From: Harenicola maris
GTDB taxonomy: Bacteria > Pseudomonadota > Alphaproteobacteria > Rhodobacterales > Rhodobacteraceae
Length of the DNA: 64,000 nt
NCBI GenBank assembly: GCA_018524345.1
Contig: JADQAZ010000002.1
Location: 434,001 to 498,000 of the forward strand
Direction of reading: 5' to 3'
Position 1 is the first letter of the stretch. The number at the start of each line of letters is the position of its first letter. The notes under the pieces were generated by a model. It saw only the letters and a list, made by a program, of their open reading frames with translations, was not told the origin of the DNA and did no database searches. The position numbers and the translations under genes are program-made. This document shows, piece by piece, positions 7,767-16,278 of the stretch.

Positions 7767-8150
7767 TCAGAATGCCATCAGGACGATGCCCATCAGGGTG
7801 CTGCCGATCACGCCGTAGCCGCCGTCGATCACGATCAGGGCCTTGGGTTTCATGGCAAAGAGGTAATGGGTCACCAGCCATGGCAGGGTGATGAAGGCGC
7901 CGAGGCCAAAGCCGGAGATCGCCCCCGCGCCAATGGTGGTCACGCCGGAGGAGGCGAAGATGTGGCGCATCATGCCCGCTGTCACCACTGCCATGGCAAA
8001 GCTGATGGCGTAGACCATGGGGTTCAGCTGTTTGACCTGTTCTTCGCTCAGGTTCGCCGCCGCCTGCCATGGTTTAGCCAGCGCCATATACCAGACCGCG
8101 CCAAAGGCCCAAGCCGCCGCCGCGGCGGCGATGATGTTGATGAGTTCCAT
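7767..8150 (-). CDS. DUF1761 family small integral membrane protein
   Basis: A 127-residue membrane protein with four predicted hydrophobic helices. The N-terminal segment contains an 'FGAVWYMALAKPW' motif characteristic of DUF1761 proteins, and glycine-rich helices follow. The family is of unknown function and is common in proteobacteria. Start and stop are clear. The gene stands alone, converging on the DUF2853 gene. Confidence 0.85.
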   Translation of the reverse strand: MELINIIAAAAAAWAFGAVWYMALAKPWQAAANLSEEQVKQLNPMVYAISFAMAVVTAGMMRHIFASSGVTTIGAGAISGFGLGAFITLPWLVTHYLFAMKPKALIVIDGGYGVIGSTLMGIVLMAF

Positions 8151-8208
8151 GCCTCTCCCCTCGTGTTGCTAGGATTTGTGTCAGCCTGCCACAGGGCGGG
8201 CCTTTGGC

Positions 8209-8628
8209 CTAGCCCCCGAGGCCGCCCATGGCGCAGATCAGGGCCCATTCCGCCTCTGTCACCGGCTGCACCGAGAGGCGGGAGTTCTTGACCAGCACCA
8301 TTTCCGCCAGTTTAGGCTCTGTTTTGATCTGATCCAGCGTGACGTGTTTGGGCAGGGGTTCGATGGCTTTGATATCAACACAGTCCCAACGGTCGTCATC
8401 CGTGGTGCTGTCGGGGTGGGCCTCGGCGCAGACCTCGACAATGCCGACGATCTTTTTGTCCTTTTGGCTGAGGTAGAAGAAACCGCGATCGCCGAGGGAC
8501 ATTTCGCGCATGAAATTGCGGGCTTGGTAGTTGCGCACGCCGTCCCATTCCTCTCCGGCCTCGCCTTTGGCGACCTGCTGTTCCCAGCTCCACGTGGAGG
8601 TTTCGGATTTGAAAAGCCAGTAGCGCAT
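8209..8628 (-). CDS. EVE domain-containing protein
   Basis: A 139-residue EVE-domain protein (PUA-like fold, thymocyte nuclear protein 1 type). It opens with 'MRYWLFKSETSTWSWEQQ' and carries the family's 'WDGVRNYQARNFMREM' and 'GFFYLSQKD' stretches. EVE domains are thought to bind modified nucleobases; the cellular role of this one is unknown. The ATG at 8628 overlaps by one base the stop of the preceding YciI-like gene, which fixes the start and indicates an operon tsaD-gpsA-yciI-EVE. Confidence 0.93.
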   Translation of the reverse strand: MRYWLFKSETSTWSWEQQVAKGEAGEEWDGVRNYQARNFMREMSLGDRGFFYLSQKDKKIVGIVEVCAEAHPDSTTDDDRWDCVDIKAIEPLPKHVTLDQIKTEPKLAEMVLVKNSRLSVQPVTEAEWALICAMGGLGG

Positions 8629-8903
8629 CAGCCGATGACCTTCTTCCATTCCGCGATATGCACGTCCTCGAACAGGCCCGCCTTGGCGTAGGGGTCGTTT
8701 GTGGCCCAGTCTTTTGCGTCTGTCAGGCTGGCGACCTCCAGCACGATGAGGGAGCCTGTGGGCGTGCCCTCGGCATTTGGCAGGGCGCCGGCTTGCAGCA
8801 CCATGTCGCCGCTGGATTTGAGGTAGTCGAGATGCGCGGGGCGGTTGGCCATGCGGGTGTCGAGAGAATTGGGTTTGTCGCGGCAGATGAGGGCTACTTG
8901 CAT
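8628..8903 (-). CDS. YciI family protein
   Basis: A 91-residue ferredoxin-like-fold protein of the YciI family. The conserved N-terminal 'LICRDKPNSLDTRMANRPAHLDYL' region includes the His, and the central 'NDPYAKAGLFEDV' includes the Asp-Pro; both belong to the family's putative active site. Function is generally undefined. It sits three bases after gpsA and overlaps the EVE gene by one base. Confidence 0.92.
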   Translation of the reverse strand: MQVALICRDKPNSLDTRMANRPAHLDYLKSSGDMVLQAGALPNAEGTPTGSLIVLEVASLTDAKDWATNDPYAKAGLFEDVHIAEWKKVIG

Positions 8904-8906
8904 TGG

Positions 8907-9842
8907 TTACTCCTGAGTCAATGGGCGGGAAAGAAGCTGTGTTAGAGCCTGATTCGGGGAGATTTCACCGGCCAGAACGGCGGCGGTGGCTTCCGTCACA
9001 GGCAGGGGAATGCCAGCGCTGCGCGCACGGGCGGCGCAGGCGCGGGCGGTGGCGATACCTTCGGTTGTGGTGGCGCTGTCGGGGGTTTCCCCGCGCCCGA
9101 GGGCGAGACCATAGGCGAAGTTGCGGGATTTCTCCGAGCTGCTGGTGAGGGAGAGATCGCCAAGGCCGGAGAGGCCCGCGAGCGTTTCGGGCAGGGCGCC
9201 ATGGGCCACGGCAAAGCGGGTCATTTCCGCAAAGCCGCGGGTCATCAGGGCGGCGCGGGCGCTTTCGCCAAAGCCCGCGCCCATGGCGATGCCGCAGGCG
9301 ATGGCGATGACGTTCTTGAGCGCGCCGCCAAGTTCGGCCCCCGCCACGTCGGTGGTCAGGTAGAGGCGCAGGCGCGGGGTGGAGAGCTGTTCCTGCAGCA
9401 TGGCGCCGAGGGCGGGGTCGGCGCAGGCGAGGGTGAGGGCGGTTGGCAGCCCGCGGGCGATGTCGATGGCGAAGCTCGGCCCTGTGAGCAGGGCGGGGGC
9501 GCTCTCGGGGAAGACGCTTGTGATCACACCGGCGGGGCCGAGCCCGCTGTCAGGGCGGATGCCCTTGCAGCAGGCGACGATTGGGTGCGCGGCAAGGGCG
9601 GGATGGGCGCGCAAGACGCCCTCCAGCTGTGACATAGGCAGGGCGGCGAGGATGGGGCCGAAAACCTCTATTTCCGGTGAAACAGTGACGTTTTGCGGCA
9701 GGATTACTCCGGGCAGACGCGGCATTTCGCGGCCCTGTGGCATCTGGCGCGCCCAGAGGTGGACGCGGCTGTGGACCTCCGCCAGAGCCACGGCGAGGGC
9801 GGTGCCAAAGGCGCCGCCGCCTAGGATGGTGACACCCGTCAT
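8907..9842 (-). CDS. gpsA: glycerol-3-phosphate dehydrogenase [NAD(P)+]
   Basis: A 311-residue cytosolic enzyme that reduces dihydroxyacetone phosphate to sn-glycerol 3-phosphate for phospholipid synthesis. The N-terminal Rossmann motif '[16 protein letters not shown]' is clear, with the family's 'CKGI' motif and the C-terminal substrate domain ('[17 protein letters not shown]' with the catalytic Lys). Its start overlaps the tsaD stop by four bases, the same tsaD-gpsA order seen in many alphaproteobacteria. Confidence 0.97.
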   Translation of the reverse strand: MTGVTILGGGAFGTALAVALAEVHSRVHLWARQMPQGREMPRLPGVILPQNVTVSPEIEVFGPILAALPMSQLEGVLRAHPALAAHPIVACCKGIRPDSGLGPAGVITSVFPESAPALLTGPSFAIDIARGLPTALTLACADPALGAMLQEQLSTPRLRLYLTTDVAGAELGGALKNVIAIACGIAMGAGFGESARAALMTRGFAEMTRFAVAHGALPETLAGLSGLGDLSLTSSSEKSRNFAYGLALGRGETPDSATTTEGIATARACAARARSAGIPLPVTEATAAVLAGEISPNQALTQLLSRPLTQE

Positions 9843-10930
9843 GCCTTGGCGCCCTTTTTGCCGGAGCCGAGCATCGGCGCGGCGGCGGTATCAAGGGGCC
9901 AGCGCGGGCGGGCGGAGAGGGTGAGATCATCGCTTTCGCCGAGGCGAAAACGTTCCAGCCCTGCCCAGGCGATCATGGCGGCGTTGTCGGTGCACAGCGC
10001 GAGGGGCGGCGCGGTAAAGCGCACGCCCGCGCTCTCGGCCTGCGCCGCGAGAGCGGCGCGGATGGTCTGGTTCGCCGCAACGCCCCCGGCGACCGCGAGG
10101 GTCGGGACAGCGGGCGCGAGCGCGGCGTAGGCCGCGAGGGCCCGCTTGGTCTTGGCCGCTAGAACATCGGTGATGGCGGCCTGAAAGCTGGCGCTGAGGT
10201 TGCATTGGTCGGCGCGCGCGAGGCTGCCATCGGCAGCGAGCGCGCCGTCGCGGGCACGCAGCAGGGCGGTTTTGAGGCCGGAGAAGGACATATCGCAGCC
10301 GGGACGATCCAGCAGGGGGCGCGGCAGGGCGAAGGCCTTGGGGTCGCCCTCCAATGCCGCGCGTTCCACCGAGGGGCCGCCGGGCTGGGGCAATCCGAGG
10401 ATGCGGGCGATTTTGTCAAAGGCCTCGCCCGGGGCGTCATCAATCGTGCCGCCGAGACGCTCGAACCGGTCCGCTGCGTGGACGATGAGGAACTGGCAAT
10501 GGCCCCCCGAGACCAGCAGCATCAGATAGGGGAAGGGCAGGCCATCGGTCAGGCGCGGGGTCAGGGCGTGTCCGGCGAGGTGGTTCACTCCGACCAGCGG
10601 CAGGCCCGAGGCCAGCGACAGCCCCTTGGCGCACATCACACCCGCCAGCACCCCGCCGATCAGCCCGGGGCCGGAGGTGACAGCGATGGCGTCGCAGTCT
10701 TTCAGCCGCAGGCCCGCACCCTGAAGGGCGGCCTCGACCATATGGTCGAGTTTCTCCGTATGGGCGCGGGCGGCGATTTCGGGGACGACGCCGCCGAAAT
10801 CTGCATGCAGCGCCTCCTGCCCTGCGACGTGGTTGGACAGGATCTGTGCCCCGTCCTGCTCGGACCAGCGCACAACGGCGGCGGCTGTGTCGTCGCAACT
10901 GCTTTCGATGCCAAGGAGGGTGAGGGTCAC
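9839..10930 (-). CDS. tsaD: tRNA N6-adenosine threonylcarbamoyltransferase TsaD
   Basis: A 363-residue (from the GTG at 10930) ASKHA-fold protein that with TsaB/TsaE installs threonylcarbamoyl on A37 of ANN-decoding tRNAs. The start region '[18 protein letters not shown]', the iron-binding '[10 protein letters not shown]' (HxxxH) and the ATP-site '[11 protein letters not shown]' and '[10 protein letters not shown]' motifs are all visible. A second GTG at 10975 would add 15 residues without homology. The gene is divergent from hemD across 64 nt, a common alphaproteobacterial arrangement. Confidence 0.96.
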   Translation of the reverse strand: MTLTLLGIESSCDDTAAAVVRWSEQDGAQILSNHVAGQEALHADFGGVVPEIAARAHTEKLDHMVEAALQGAGLRLKDCDAIAVTSGPGLIGGVLAGVMCAKGLSLASGLPLVGVNHLAGHALTPRLTDGLPFPYLMLLVSGGHCQFLIVHAADRFERLGGTIDDAPGEAFDKIARILGLPQPGGPSVERAALEGDPKAFALPRPLLDRPGCDMSFSGLKTALLRARDGALAADGSLARADQCNLSASFQAAITDVLAAKTKRALAAYAALAPAVPTLAVAGGVAANQTIRAALAAQAESAGVRFTAPPLALCTDNAAMIAWAGLERFRLGESDDLTLSARPRWPLDTAAAPMLGSGKKGAKA

Positions 10931-10994
10931 GGGCGGGGCCTTTGGGTTGATCCGGAGTTGGGCGGCGCGATACACCGCACATAGGGCTTAACCC

Positions 10995-11720
10995 GTGAGG
11001 TCGCCAATTGTGAACATCGAAGATGCAATCTTGCTTTTGACGCGGCCTGTTGCCGGATCGGATCGTTTTGCGGATCAGGTGGTGCAGAGCCTTGGCGCGC
11101 CGGGCCGGATTGTGATCTCTCCCGTGTTGCAGATCGGGTATTTCGGAGGACTGCCGGAACTGCCCGAGGTTTTTGCCGCCGCTTTTACCAGTGCGGAGGG
11201 GGTTGCAGCCTTTGTGCGGTTTTCCGGATGGCGCGGGCGGGCCTATTGCGTCGGGCCGCGCACCGGTGCGGTGGCGCGGGAGGCGGGGTTTGATGTGGTC
11301 GCTGGCTCCGGCGGGGCGGCGGAACTGGCCGAGGTTATTCTGGCGCAGCCGCCGGGCTGCGAGGTTGTGCATTTTGCGGGGCAGTATCATCGCGGCAATC
11401 TGGTGGAGGGGTTGCAGGCGCGGGGTCAATCGGCGCGGCGGGTGATCCTGTATCATCAGCATGAGGTTCCGTTGAGCGCAGAGGCGGTGCAGGCCCTTGC
11501 CGCGCCCGGTTTGGTGTTATTGCCCATTTTTTCCCCGCGCAGCGCGCGCATTTTGTCGGCACAGATAGGGAATAGTGCGAAAAACCTGTGTATTTGCGCA
11601 CTTAGCCCTGCTGTGGCTGCGGATTGTGCATTCGGCAATGGGGTGGATTTAACGGTGGCATCCGAGCCAACGGCCAAGGGAATGGTGGACGCGCTGTCGC
11701 AGAGCCTTCGCGCTGCTTGA
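10995..11720 (+). CDS. hemD: uroporphyrinogen-III synthase
   Basis: A 241-residue HemD, the enzyme that closes hydroxymethylbilane to uroporphyrinogen III in tetrapyrrole synthesis. HemD sequences are poorly conserved. Here the assignment rests on the 'LLLTRPVAGSDRFA' start, the 'YCVGPRTGAVAREAGF' motif, the 'FSPRSARI' C-terminal motif and the position beside tsaD, a Mic60-like gene and hemY. The start is either the GTG at 10995 or the GTG at 11010. Haem demand is high in this region because the cbb3 oxidase genes lie nearby. Confidence 0.9.
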   Translation: MRSPIVNIEDAILLLTRPVAGSDRFADQVVQSLGAPGRIVISPVLQIGYFGGLPELPEVFAAAFTSAEGVAAFVRFSGWRGRAYCVGPRTGAVAREAGFDVVAGSGGAAELAEVILAQPPGCEVVHFAGQYHRGNLVEGLQARGQSARRVILYHQHEVPLSAEAVQALAAPGLVLLPIFSPRSARILSAQIGNSAKNLCICALSPAVAADCAFGNGVDLTVASEPTAKGMVDALSQSLRAA

Positions 11721-11801
11721 GGCTGGAGGCGGGTGCAGATAAGCTTGCAGTTGGCGGATGTGCCGCGTGTAAACGGACTGAGATTCGAAGGGGGTTTTCG
11801 A

Positions 11802-13187
11802 GTGGCCGATTCTGACAAGACAGACGCTGGCAAAACGGACAAGGGCGCAACGCCGGACAAGCCAGCCGCCAAGCCGAAGGCAGCGACGCCGAAGACGCCA
11901 AGTAAGGCGAAGGCGACCCCTTCCAAGACAAGTGCAAAGACGCCTGCGAAGGCCGCGGATAAGGCACCTGCCAAGGCGGCGGCAAAGCCGGATGCCAAGG
12001 CGAGTGCACCTGCCAAGCCCGCAGCGGAACCTCCGAAAACGCCCGCCGCGAAGGCCGACAGCGCCAAGCCGACGGCGGTGAAGACCGGATATGACAGTGC
12101 CGCCGCGAAGGTGGTTGAGCCTGTGAAGGCCGAAGCCCCGAAGGCGGATCCTGTGAAGGAGGCGGCTGCGAAACCGGCGCCTGCCCCGACGCCCGCGCCT
12201 GCGCCGCAGCGATCCAATACTCTGCTTGGCGGGGTTTTGGGCGGGCTTTTGGCTGCGGCCATCGGCTTTGCCGCCGCGCGATACATTATTCCAGAGGGCT
12301 GGCCGCTGAAGGCGGACACCAGTGCGGTTGAGGCCGCGCTTGCGGAGCAGGGCGAGAGCCTTGGCGCGCTGAGCACCGAGGTTGAGGCGCTCAAGGCCTC
12401 TGCGGCCTCGGGCGAGGCGACTGCGGCGCTTGAGACGCGGATCGGCACGGTCGAGACCGCGGTTGCGACAGATGAGGCGGCCTTGGCCGCTGCTTTGACC
12501 GCCATGGCCGGGATTGATGCGCGTTTGGCCGAGCTTGAAAAGCGCCCGATCGACAATGCCGATGACCCCGCCGTTGCCGCGGCTGTGGCCGCCCTGCGTG
12601 CCGAGGTCACCGGACAGATGGCGCAGATGCAGGCGATTGTGGATGATGCCGCCGCGAGCAAGGCCGAGGCCGCCGCCGCAGAGGCCGCCGCGCAGGAGGC
12701 CGCCGCCGTGGCGCGCCGCCAGCAGGCCCTTGCGGATATCAAGGCCGCTCTGGACAGCGGCGCGCCCTTTGCCGACGCGCTGCCTGCGCTGGAGGGGATC
12801 GAGGTGCCCGCCGCGCTCGCCGATCTGGCCGAGAGCGGGGCGCCGACCCTTGGGGCCTTGCAAGAGCAGTTCCCGCCCCTTGCCCGCGAGGCGCTGAATG
12901 CGGCGCGGCGTGGCTCGTCTGACGACGGGAACCGTGTGGGTAATTTCATGCAGCGGCAGCTGGGCATTCGCAGCCTTGAGCCCAAAGAGGGCGACAGCGC
13001 CGATGCGGTTCTGAGCCGTGTGGAGGCCGCCTTGGCCGAGGCGCGGATCGCCGATGCCCTGAGCGAGGCAGAGACCCTGCCCGAGAGCGCCAAGACCATT
13101 CTGGCCGATTGGATCGCCGCCGCGCAGACGCGTAGCGATGCTTTGGCCGCCGCCGATACTGTTTCAACCGCTTTGACCCCGAACTGA
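11802..13187 (+). CDS. mitofilin/Mic60-like inner-membrane protein (COG4223)
   Basis: A 461-residue protein of the alphaproteobacterial mitofilin group, relatives of the mitochondrial cristae protein Mic60. The layout is a Lys/Ala/Pro-rich cytoplasmic tail (about 1-138), a single glycine-rich membrane span (about 141-163), a long alanine-rich coiled coil (about 170-320) and a conserved C-terminal mitofilin segment ('LGIRSLEPKEGDSADAVL' and following). The GTG at 11802 has AAGGGGG upstream and is preferred to a start at 11733. It lies between hemD and hemY, the usual location in alphaproteobacteria. In such bacteria Mic60 homologues have been linked to intracytoplasmic membranes and outer-membrane contact. 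Confidence 0.88.
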   Translation: MADSDKTDAGKTDKGATPDKPAAKPKAATPKTPSKAKATPSKTSAKTPAKAADKAPAKAAAKPDAKASAPAKPAAEPPKTPAAKADSAKPTAVKTGYDSAAAKVVEPVKAEAPKADPVKEAAAKPAPAPTPAPAPQRSNTLLGGVLGGLLAAAIGFAAARYIIPEGWPLKADTSAVEAALAEQGESLGALSTEVEALKASAASGEATAALETRIGTVETAVATDEAALAAALTAMAGIDARLAELEKRPIDNADDPAVAAAVAALRAEVTGQMAQMQAIVDDAAASKAEAAAAEAAAQEAAAVARRQQALADIKAALDSGAPFADALPALEGIEVPAALADLAESGAPTLGALQEQFPPLAREALNAARRGSSDDGNRVGNFMQRQLGIRSLEPKEGDSADAVLSRVEAALAEARIADALSEAETLPESAKTILADWIAAAQTRSDALAAADTVSTALTPN

Positions 13188-13198
13188 GGACACCCATT

Positions 13199-14662
13199 AT
13201 GATCTGGTCCGTTATCCGTATTGTTTTGTTCGTTGGAGTCATCGGGGCGCTTGCCTATGGCGCTGGAATGTTGATCGACACCGACACCGGGGTGGGCATC
13301 ACCGCCGGTGGGTATGAGTTGAACCTGTCGCCTCTGATGGCCGTGTTGGGCGCGATTGTCCTTCTGGTTGCGGTGTGGCTGGTGCTGAAGTTGACAGGAT
13401 TTCTGGTGGCGGTTCTGCGGTTCCTGAACGGGGACGAAACCGCGATGTCGCGCTATTTCGACCGCAACCGCGAGCGCAAGGGGTTTGAGGCCCTGTCCGA
13501 GGGGATGATGGCCTTGGCCTCTGGCGAAGGGCGTTTGGCCATGGTCAAGGCCGCCAAGGCGGAGCGCTATCTGCGCAAGCCGGAGTTGACCAACCTTTTG
13601 ACCGCGCAGGCGGCGGAGATGGTGGGCGATCGCAAGAAGGCCGAGGTGACCTACAAGGCGCTGCTGACCGATGACAAAACCCGGTTTGTCGGCATTCGCG
13701 GGATCATGAAGCAAAAGCTGTCTGAGGGGGATACGGAAACCGCCCTGAAGCTGGCCGAGAAGGCCTTTGCCATCAAGCCGAAGCATGAGGAAGTGCAGAA
13801 CACCTTGCTTAAGCTGCAGGCGGGGGCCGAGGATTGGTCCGGTGCGCGGGCGACTTTGGCCGCCAAGCTGAAGCACGGGACCATGCCGCGCGATGTGCAT
13901 CGCCGCCGTGACGCGGTTCTGGCGCTCTCCGAGGCCAAGGATGTGATGGAGGACGGCAAGTCGATCGAGGCCCGCGAGGCGGCGATCGAGGCGAACCGTC
14001 TGTCGCCTGATCTGATCCCCGCCGCTGTGATGGCCGCGCAGGGTTATATCGCGCAGGGCAAGCCGAAGTATGCGGCGCGGGTTCTGAAGAAAGCATGGGG
14101 CGCGCAGCCCCACCCCGAGCTGGCCGCGGCCTTTGCCGCCATTGCGCCGGACGAAACCCCCGCCGCGCGGATCAAGCGTTTTGGCGCTTTGACAGGGCAG
14201 CGGCCCGATCACCCCGAGACCAAGATGCTCATGGCCGAGCTGAACCTCGCCGCCGAGGAATTCCCTGCCGCGCGCAAGGCGCTTGGCGATCTGGCGACAT
14301 CGCATCCGACCTCGCGCTCCCTTGCCATCATGGCAGCGGTGGAGCAGGGCGAGGGCGCGGATGAGCATATCACCCGCGCATGGCTGGCCCGTGCTGTGAC
14401 CGCCAATCGCGGGCCGCAGTGGGTTTGCGACAATTGCCAGACCGTGCATGCGACCTGGCAGCCGGTCTGTTCCAACTGCGACAGCTTTGACACCCTGACA
14501 TGGCGCGAGCCGAAGGGCGCCGATGTGGCCGAGACCGGCGCGGCGGATATGCTGCCCCTGATCGTTGGCACGGCCCCTGTGGCGGCCAATGCCGTCGTTG
14601 TGGCCGAGGATGCGGAGCCTGTTGAGGACGCGGAACCGGCCGAGGCAAAAGCCGGCAGCTAA
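13199..14662 (+). CDS. hemY: HemY-like TPR membrane protein
   Basis: A 487-residue protein of the proteobacterial HemY family (not the protoporphyrinogen oxidase of Bacillus). Two N-terminal membrane helices (about 1-25 and 45-72) precede a HemY_N region and TPR-like helices. The C-terminus has two CxxC pairs ('VCDNCQ' and 'VCSNCD', about residues 410-428), a rubredoxin-like zinc ribbon comparable to that of LapB/YciM, and then an acidic Ala/Glu tail. It follows the Mic60-like gene by 11 nt, so hemD, mic60 and hemY are probably one operon. Its exact role in haem synthesis is unsettled in the literature. Confidence 0.92.
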   Translation: MIWSVIRIVLFVGVIGALAYGAGMLIDTDTGVGITAGGYELNLSPLMAVLGAIVLLVAVWLVLKLTGFLVAVLRFLNGDETAMSRYFDRNRERKGFEALSEGMMALASGEGRLAMVKAAKAERYLRKPELTNLLTAQAAEMVGDRKKAEVTYKALLTDDKTRFVGIRGIMKQKLSEGDTETALKLAEKAFAIKPKHEEVQNTLLKLQAGAEDWSGARATLAAKLKHGTMPRDVHRRRDAVLALSEAKDVMEDGKSIEAREAAIEANRLSPDLIPAAVMAAQGYIAQGKPKYAARVLKKAWGAQPHPELAAAFAAIAPDETPAARIKRFGALTGQRPDHPETKMLMAELNLAAEEFPAARKALGDLATSHPTSRSLAIMAAVEQGEGADEHITRAWLARAVTANRGPQWVCDNCQTVHATWQPVCSNCDSFDTLTWREPKGADVAETGAADMLPLIVGTAPVAANAVVVAEDAEPVEDAEPAEAKAGS

Positions 14663-14719
14663 CCCGCGCGGCATCTTGTCAAACCCCCTGCTGGCGGCGT
14701 AGACACTCCGCCACGGTTG

Positions 14720-14795
14720 GCCGCTGTAGCTCAGATGGTAGAGCACGTCATTCGTAATGATGGGGTCGTAGGTTCGAGTCCTATCAGCGGCACCA
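14720..14795 (+). tRNA. tRNA-Thr (anticodon CGT)
   Basis: A full cloverleaf is visible. The seven-bp acceptor stem pairs GCCGCTG with CAGCGGC. There is a D arm with GCTC/GAGC, an anticodon arm with loop TTCGTAA and anticodon CGT at 14753-14755 (reads ACG, threonine), and a T arm with GTTCGAGTC. The 3' CCA is encoded at 14793-14795. The gene lies between hemY and the transglycosylase gene, with no integrase or repeated 3' end nearby. Confidence 0.97.
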
Positions 14796-14890
14796 CTCCT
14801 TTTTTCCGGCACCATGGTCGCGGCGGTTCACGGCGGGGCGGAATGGCGGTAGGCTTTCCCACAGTTTGATTGGTGTAGGAGCCTTGCGCG

Positions 14891-16126
14891 GTGGTTATTC
14901 GTATCCTGACGGTTTGTTTGTCTTTGCTGCTCTGTTCGCCCGCCGTGGCGCAGAATAAGGCGGCTGTGCAGCGGCAGTTCGAGGGCTGGCTGGAGCGGGT
15001 GGTCTGGCCACAAGCCAAGCGCAAAGGCGTGTCGCGGGGCACATTTGAGCGCGCCTTTGACGGGGTGCAGTTGAATTGGGACCTGCCCGATCTGGTGCCG
15101 CCGGGCAGCAAGGCCACCACGCCGAAGCGGCAGCGGCAGGCGGAGTTCGGCTCCCCCGGCAAGTATTTCAATCGCGGGTCTGTGGATGGGGCGACCTCTG
15201 TCGGGCGGCAGATGGCGCAGCGGCACGGCGCGGCATTGGCGGCGGCGGAGCGGCGCACCGGTGTTCCCGGCCGGATCATCCTTGGCATCTGGGGGCGCGA
15301 GAGCGGCTATGGCCGTGTGAAGATCCCCCATAATGTGTTCCAGATTTTGGGCACCAAGGGGTTCATGGATCGGCGTGCGGCGTATTTCGAGGGCGAGTTG
15401 ATCGCCGCCTTGCAGATCGCCGAGGAGGGCCATGTCCCCGGTGGCGCGATGCGTAGCAGTTGGGCGGGGGCCTTGGGGCAGCCGCAGTTCATGCCCTCGA
15501 ATTTCCTGAAATATGCGGTGGACGGGAGCGGCGATCGGCGTGCGGATATCTGGCAATCTGAGGCCGACACCATCGCCTCGATCGCGAATTATCTGGCCAA
15601 ACATGGCTGGGTGAAGGGGCGCGATTGGGGGTTTGAGGTTTCGGTGCCTGCGAGTGTGTCTTGCACGCTGGAGGGGCCGGATCAGGGCAAGGCGATTTCG
15701 AAATGGGCCGCGATGGGGGTGACCCGTGTGTCGGGCAAGCCCTTTCCGGCGCATGAGGCGCGCAAGCAGGGGTTTTTGTTGATGCCTGCGGGGCGGTCCG
15801 GCCCTGCCTTTATCGTGACGCCGAATTTCTATGTGTTGAAGGATTACAATACATCGGACCTTTATGCCCTGTTCGTTGGCCATGTGGGGGACCGGATTCA
15901 ATATGGGTCCAAGGATTTCGCGGGGCGTTGGGGCAATGTCGGGGGGCTTTATCGCTCTGACGTGGCGGTGATGCAGCGGGCGCTGGAGCGGCAGGGGCAT
16001 GACGTGGGCGGGGCCGATGGATTGCCGGGGTATAAGACGCGGCGCTCTATCGGGCGTTGGCAGGAGAAGAACGGCCGCGCGGCGACCTGTTTTCCGGAAA
16101 GCTCGATGAAGGCGGCTTTGCGCTAG
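14891..16126 (+). CDS. lytic murein transglycosylase (MltB/SLT_2 type) with peptidoglycan-binding domain
   Basis: A 411-residue periplasmic enzyme that cleaves peptidoglycan to 1,6-anhydro products. A GTG start leads a signal peptide (about 1-21, 'SPAVAQ'). The SLT_2 domain holds the catalytic Glu in 'ILGIWGRESGYGR' and the family's 'SSWAGALGQPQFMPSNF' motif. A C-terminal PG_binding_1-like segment ('VAVMQRALERQGHDVGGADG') follows. There is no lipobox, so it is probably soluble. Its stop codon lies in the same CTAG as the stop of the opposing ccoS gene. Confidence 0.94.
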   Translation: MVIRILTVCLSLLLCSPAVAQNKAAVQRQFEGWLERVVWPQAKRKGVSRGTFERAFDGVQLNWDLPDLVPPGSKATTPKRQRQAEFGSPGKYFNRGSVDGATSVGRQMAQRHGAALAAAERRTGVPGRIILGIWGRESGYGRVKIPHNVFQILGTKGFMDRRAAYFEGELIAALQIAEEGHVPGGAMRSSWAGALGQPQFMPSNFLKYAVDGSGDRRADIWQSEADTIASIANYLAKHGWVKGRDWGFEVSVPASVSCTLEGPDQGKAISKWAAMGVTRVSGKPFPAHEARKQGFLLMPAGRSGPAFIVTPNFYVLKDYNTSDLYALFVGHVGDRIQYGSKDFAGRWGNVGGLYRSDVAVMQRALERQGHDVGGADGLPGYKTRRSIGRWQEKNGRAATCFPESSMKAALR

Positions 16127-16275
16127 TCCTTGGGCGTTTCATCCTCTGACAGGATGCGCCATGCGTCGCCTTCCAGATCGTCGTATTGATCGCGGCGCAG
16201 GGTCCAGATGAAGCCGATCAGGGCGAGGGCCGCGAGGGTCAGCGAGACGGGGACGAGGATGATCAGGACGTTCAT
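16123..16275 (-). CDS. ccoS: cbb3-type cytochrome oxidase assembly protein CcoS
   Basis: A 50-residue single-span membrane protein matching the CcoS pattern: an N-terminal hydrophobic helix starting 'MNVLIILVPVSLTLAAL', a 'FIWTLRRDQYDDLEGDAWRIL' segment just after it, and a short acidic tail. CcoS is needed for cofactor (haem and copper) insertion into CcoN. It follows ccoI by three bases and ends the ccoGHIS operon. Its stop overlaps the transglycosylase stop in a CTAG at 16123-16126. Confidence 0.93.
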   Translation of the reverse strand: MNVLIILVPVSLTLAALALIGFIWTLRRDQYDDLEGDAWRILSEDETPKD

Positions 16276-16278
16276 GGG

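Noticed and set aside
14720-14795. tRNA-Thr as an integration site
   Set aside because: No integrase, no repeated 3' tRNA end and ordinary housekeeping genes on both sides.
11456-14815. A 1119-codon open frame on the reverse strand over hemD, the Mic60-like gene, hemY and the tRNA
   Set aside because: It is antisense to well-supported genes, crosses a tRNA and has no ribosome site; long antisense frames are common at this GC content.
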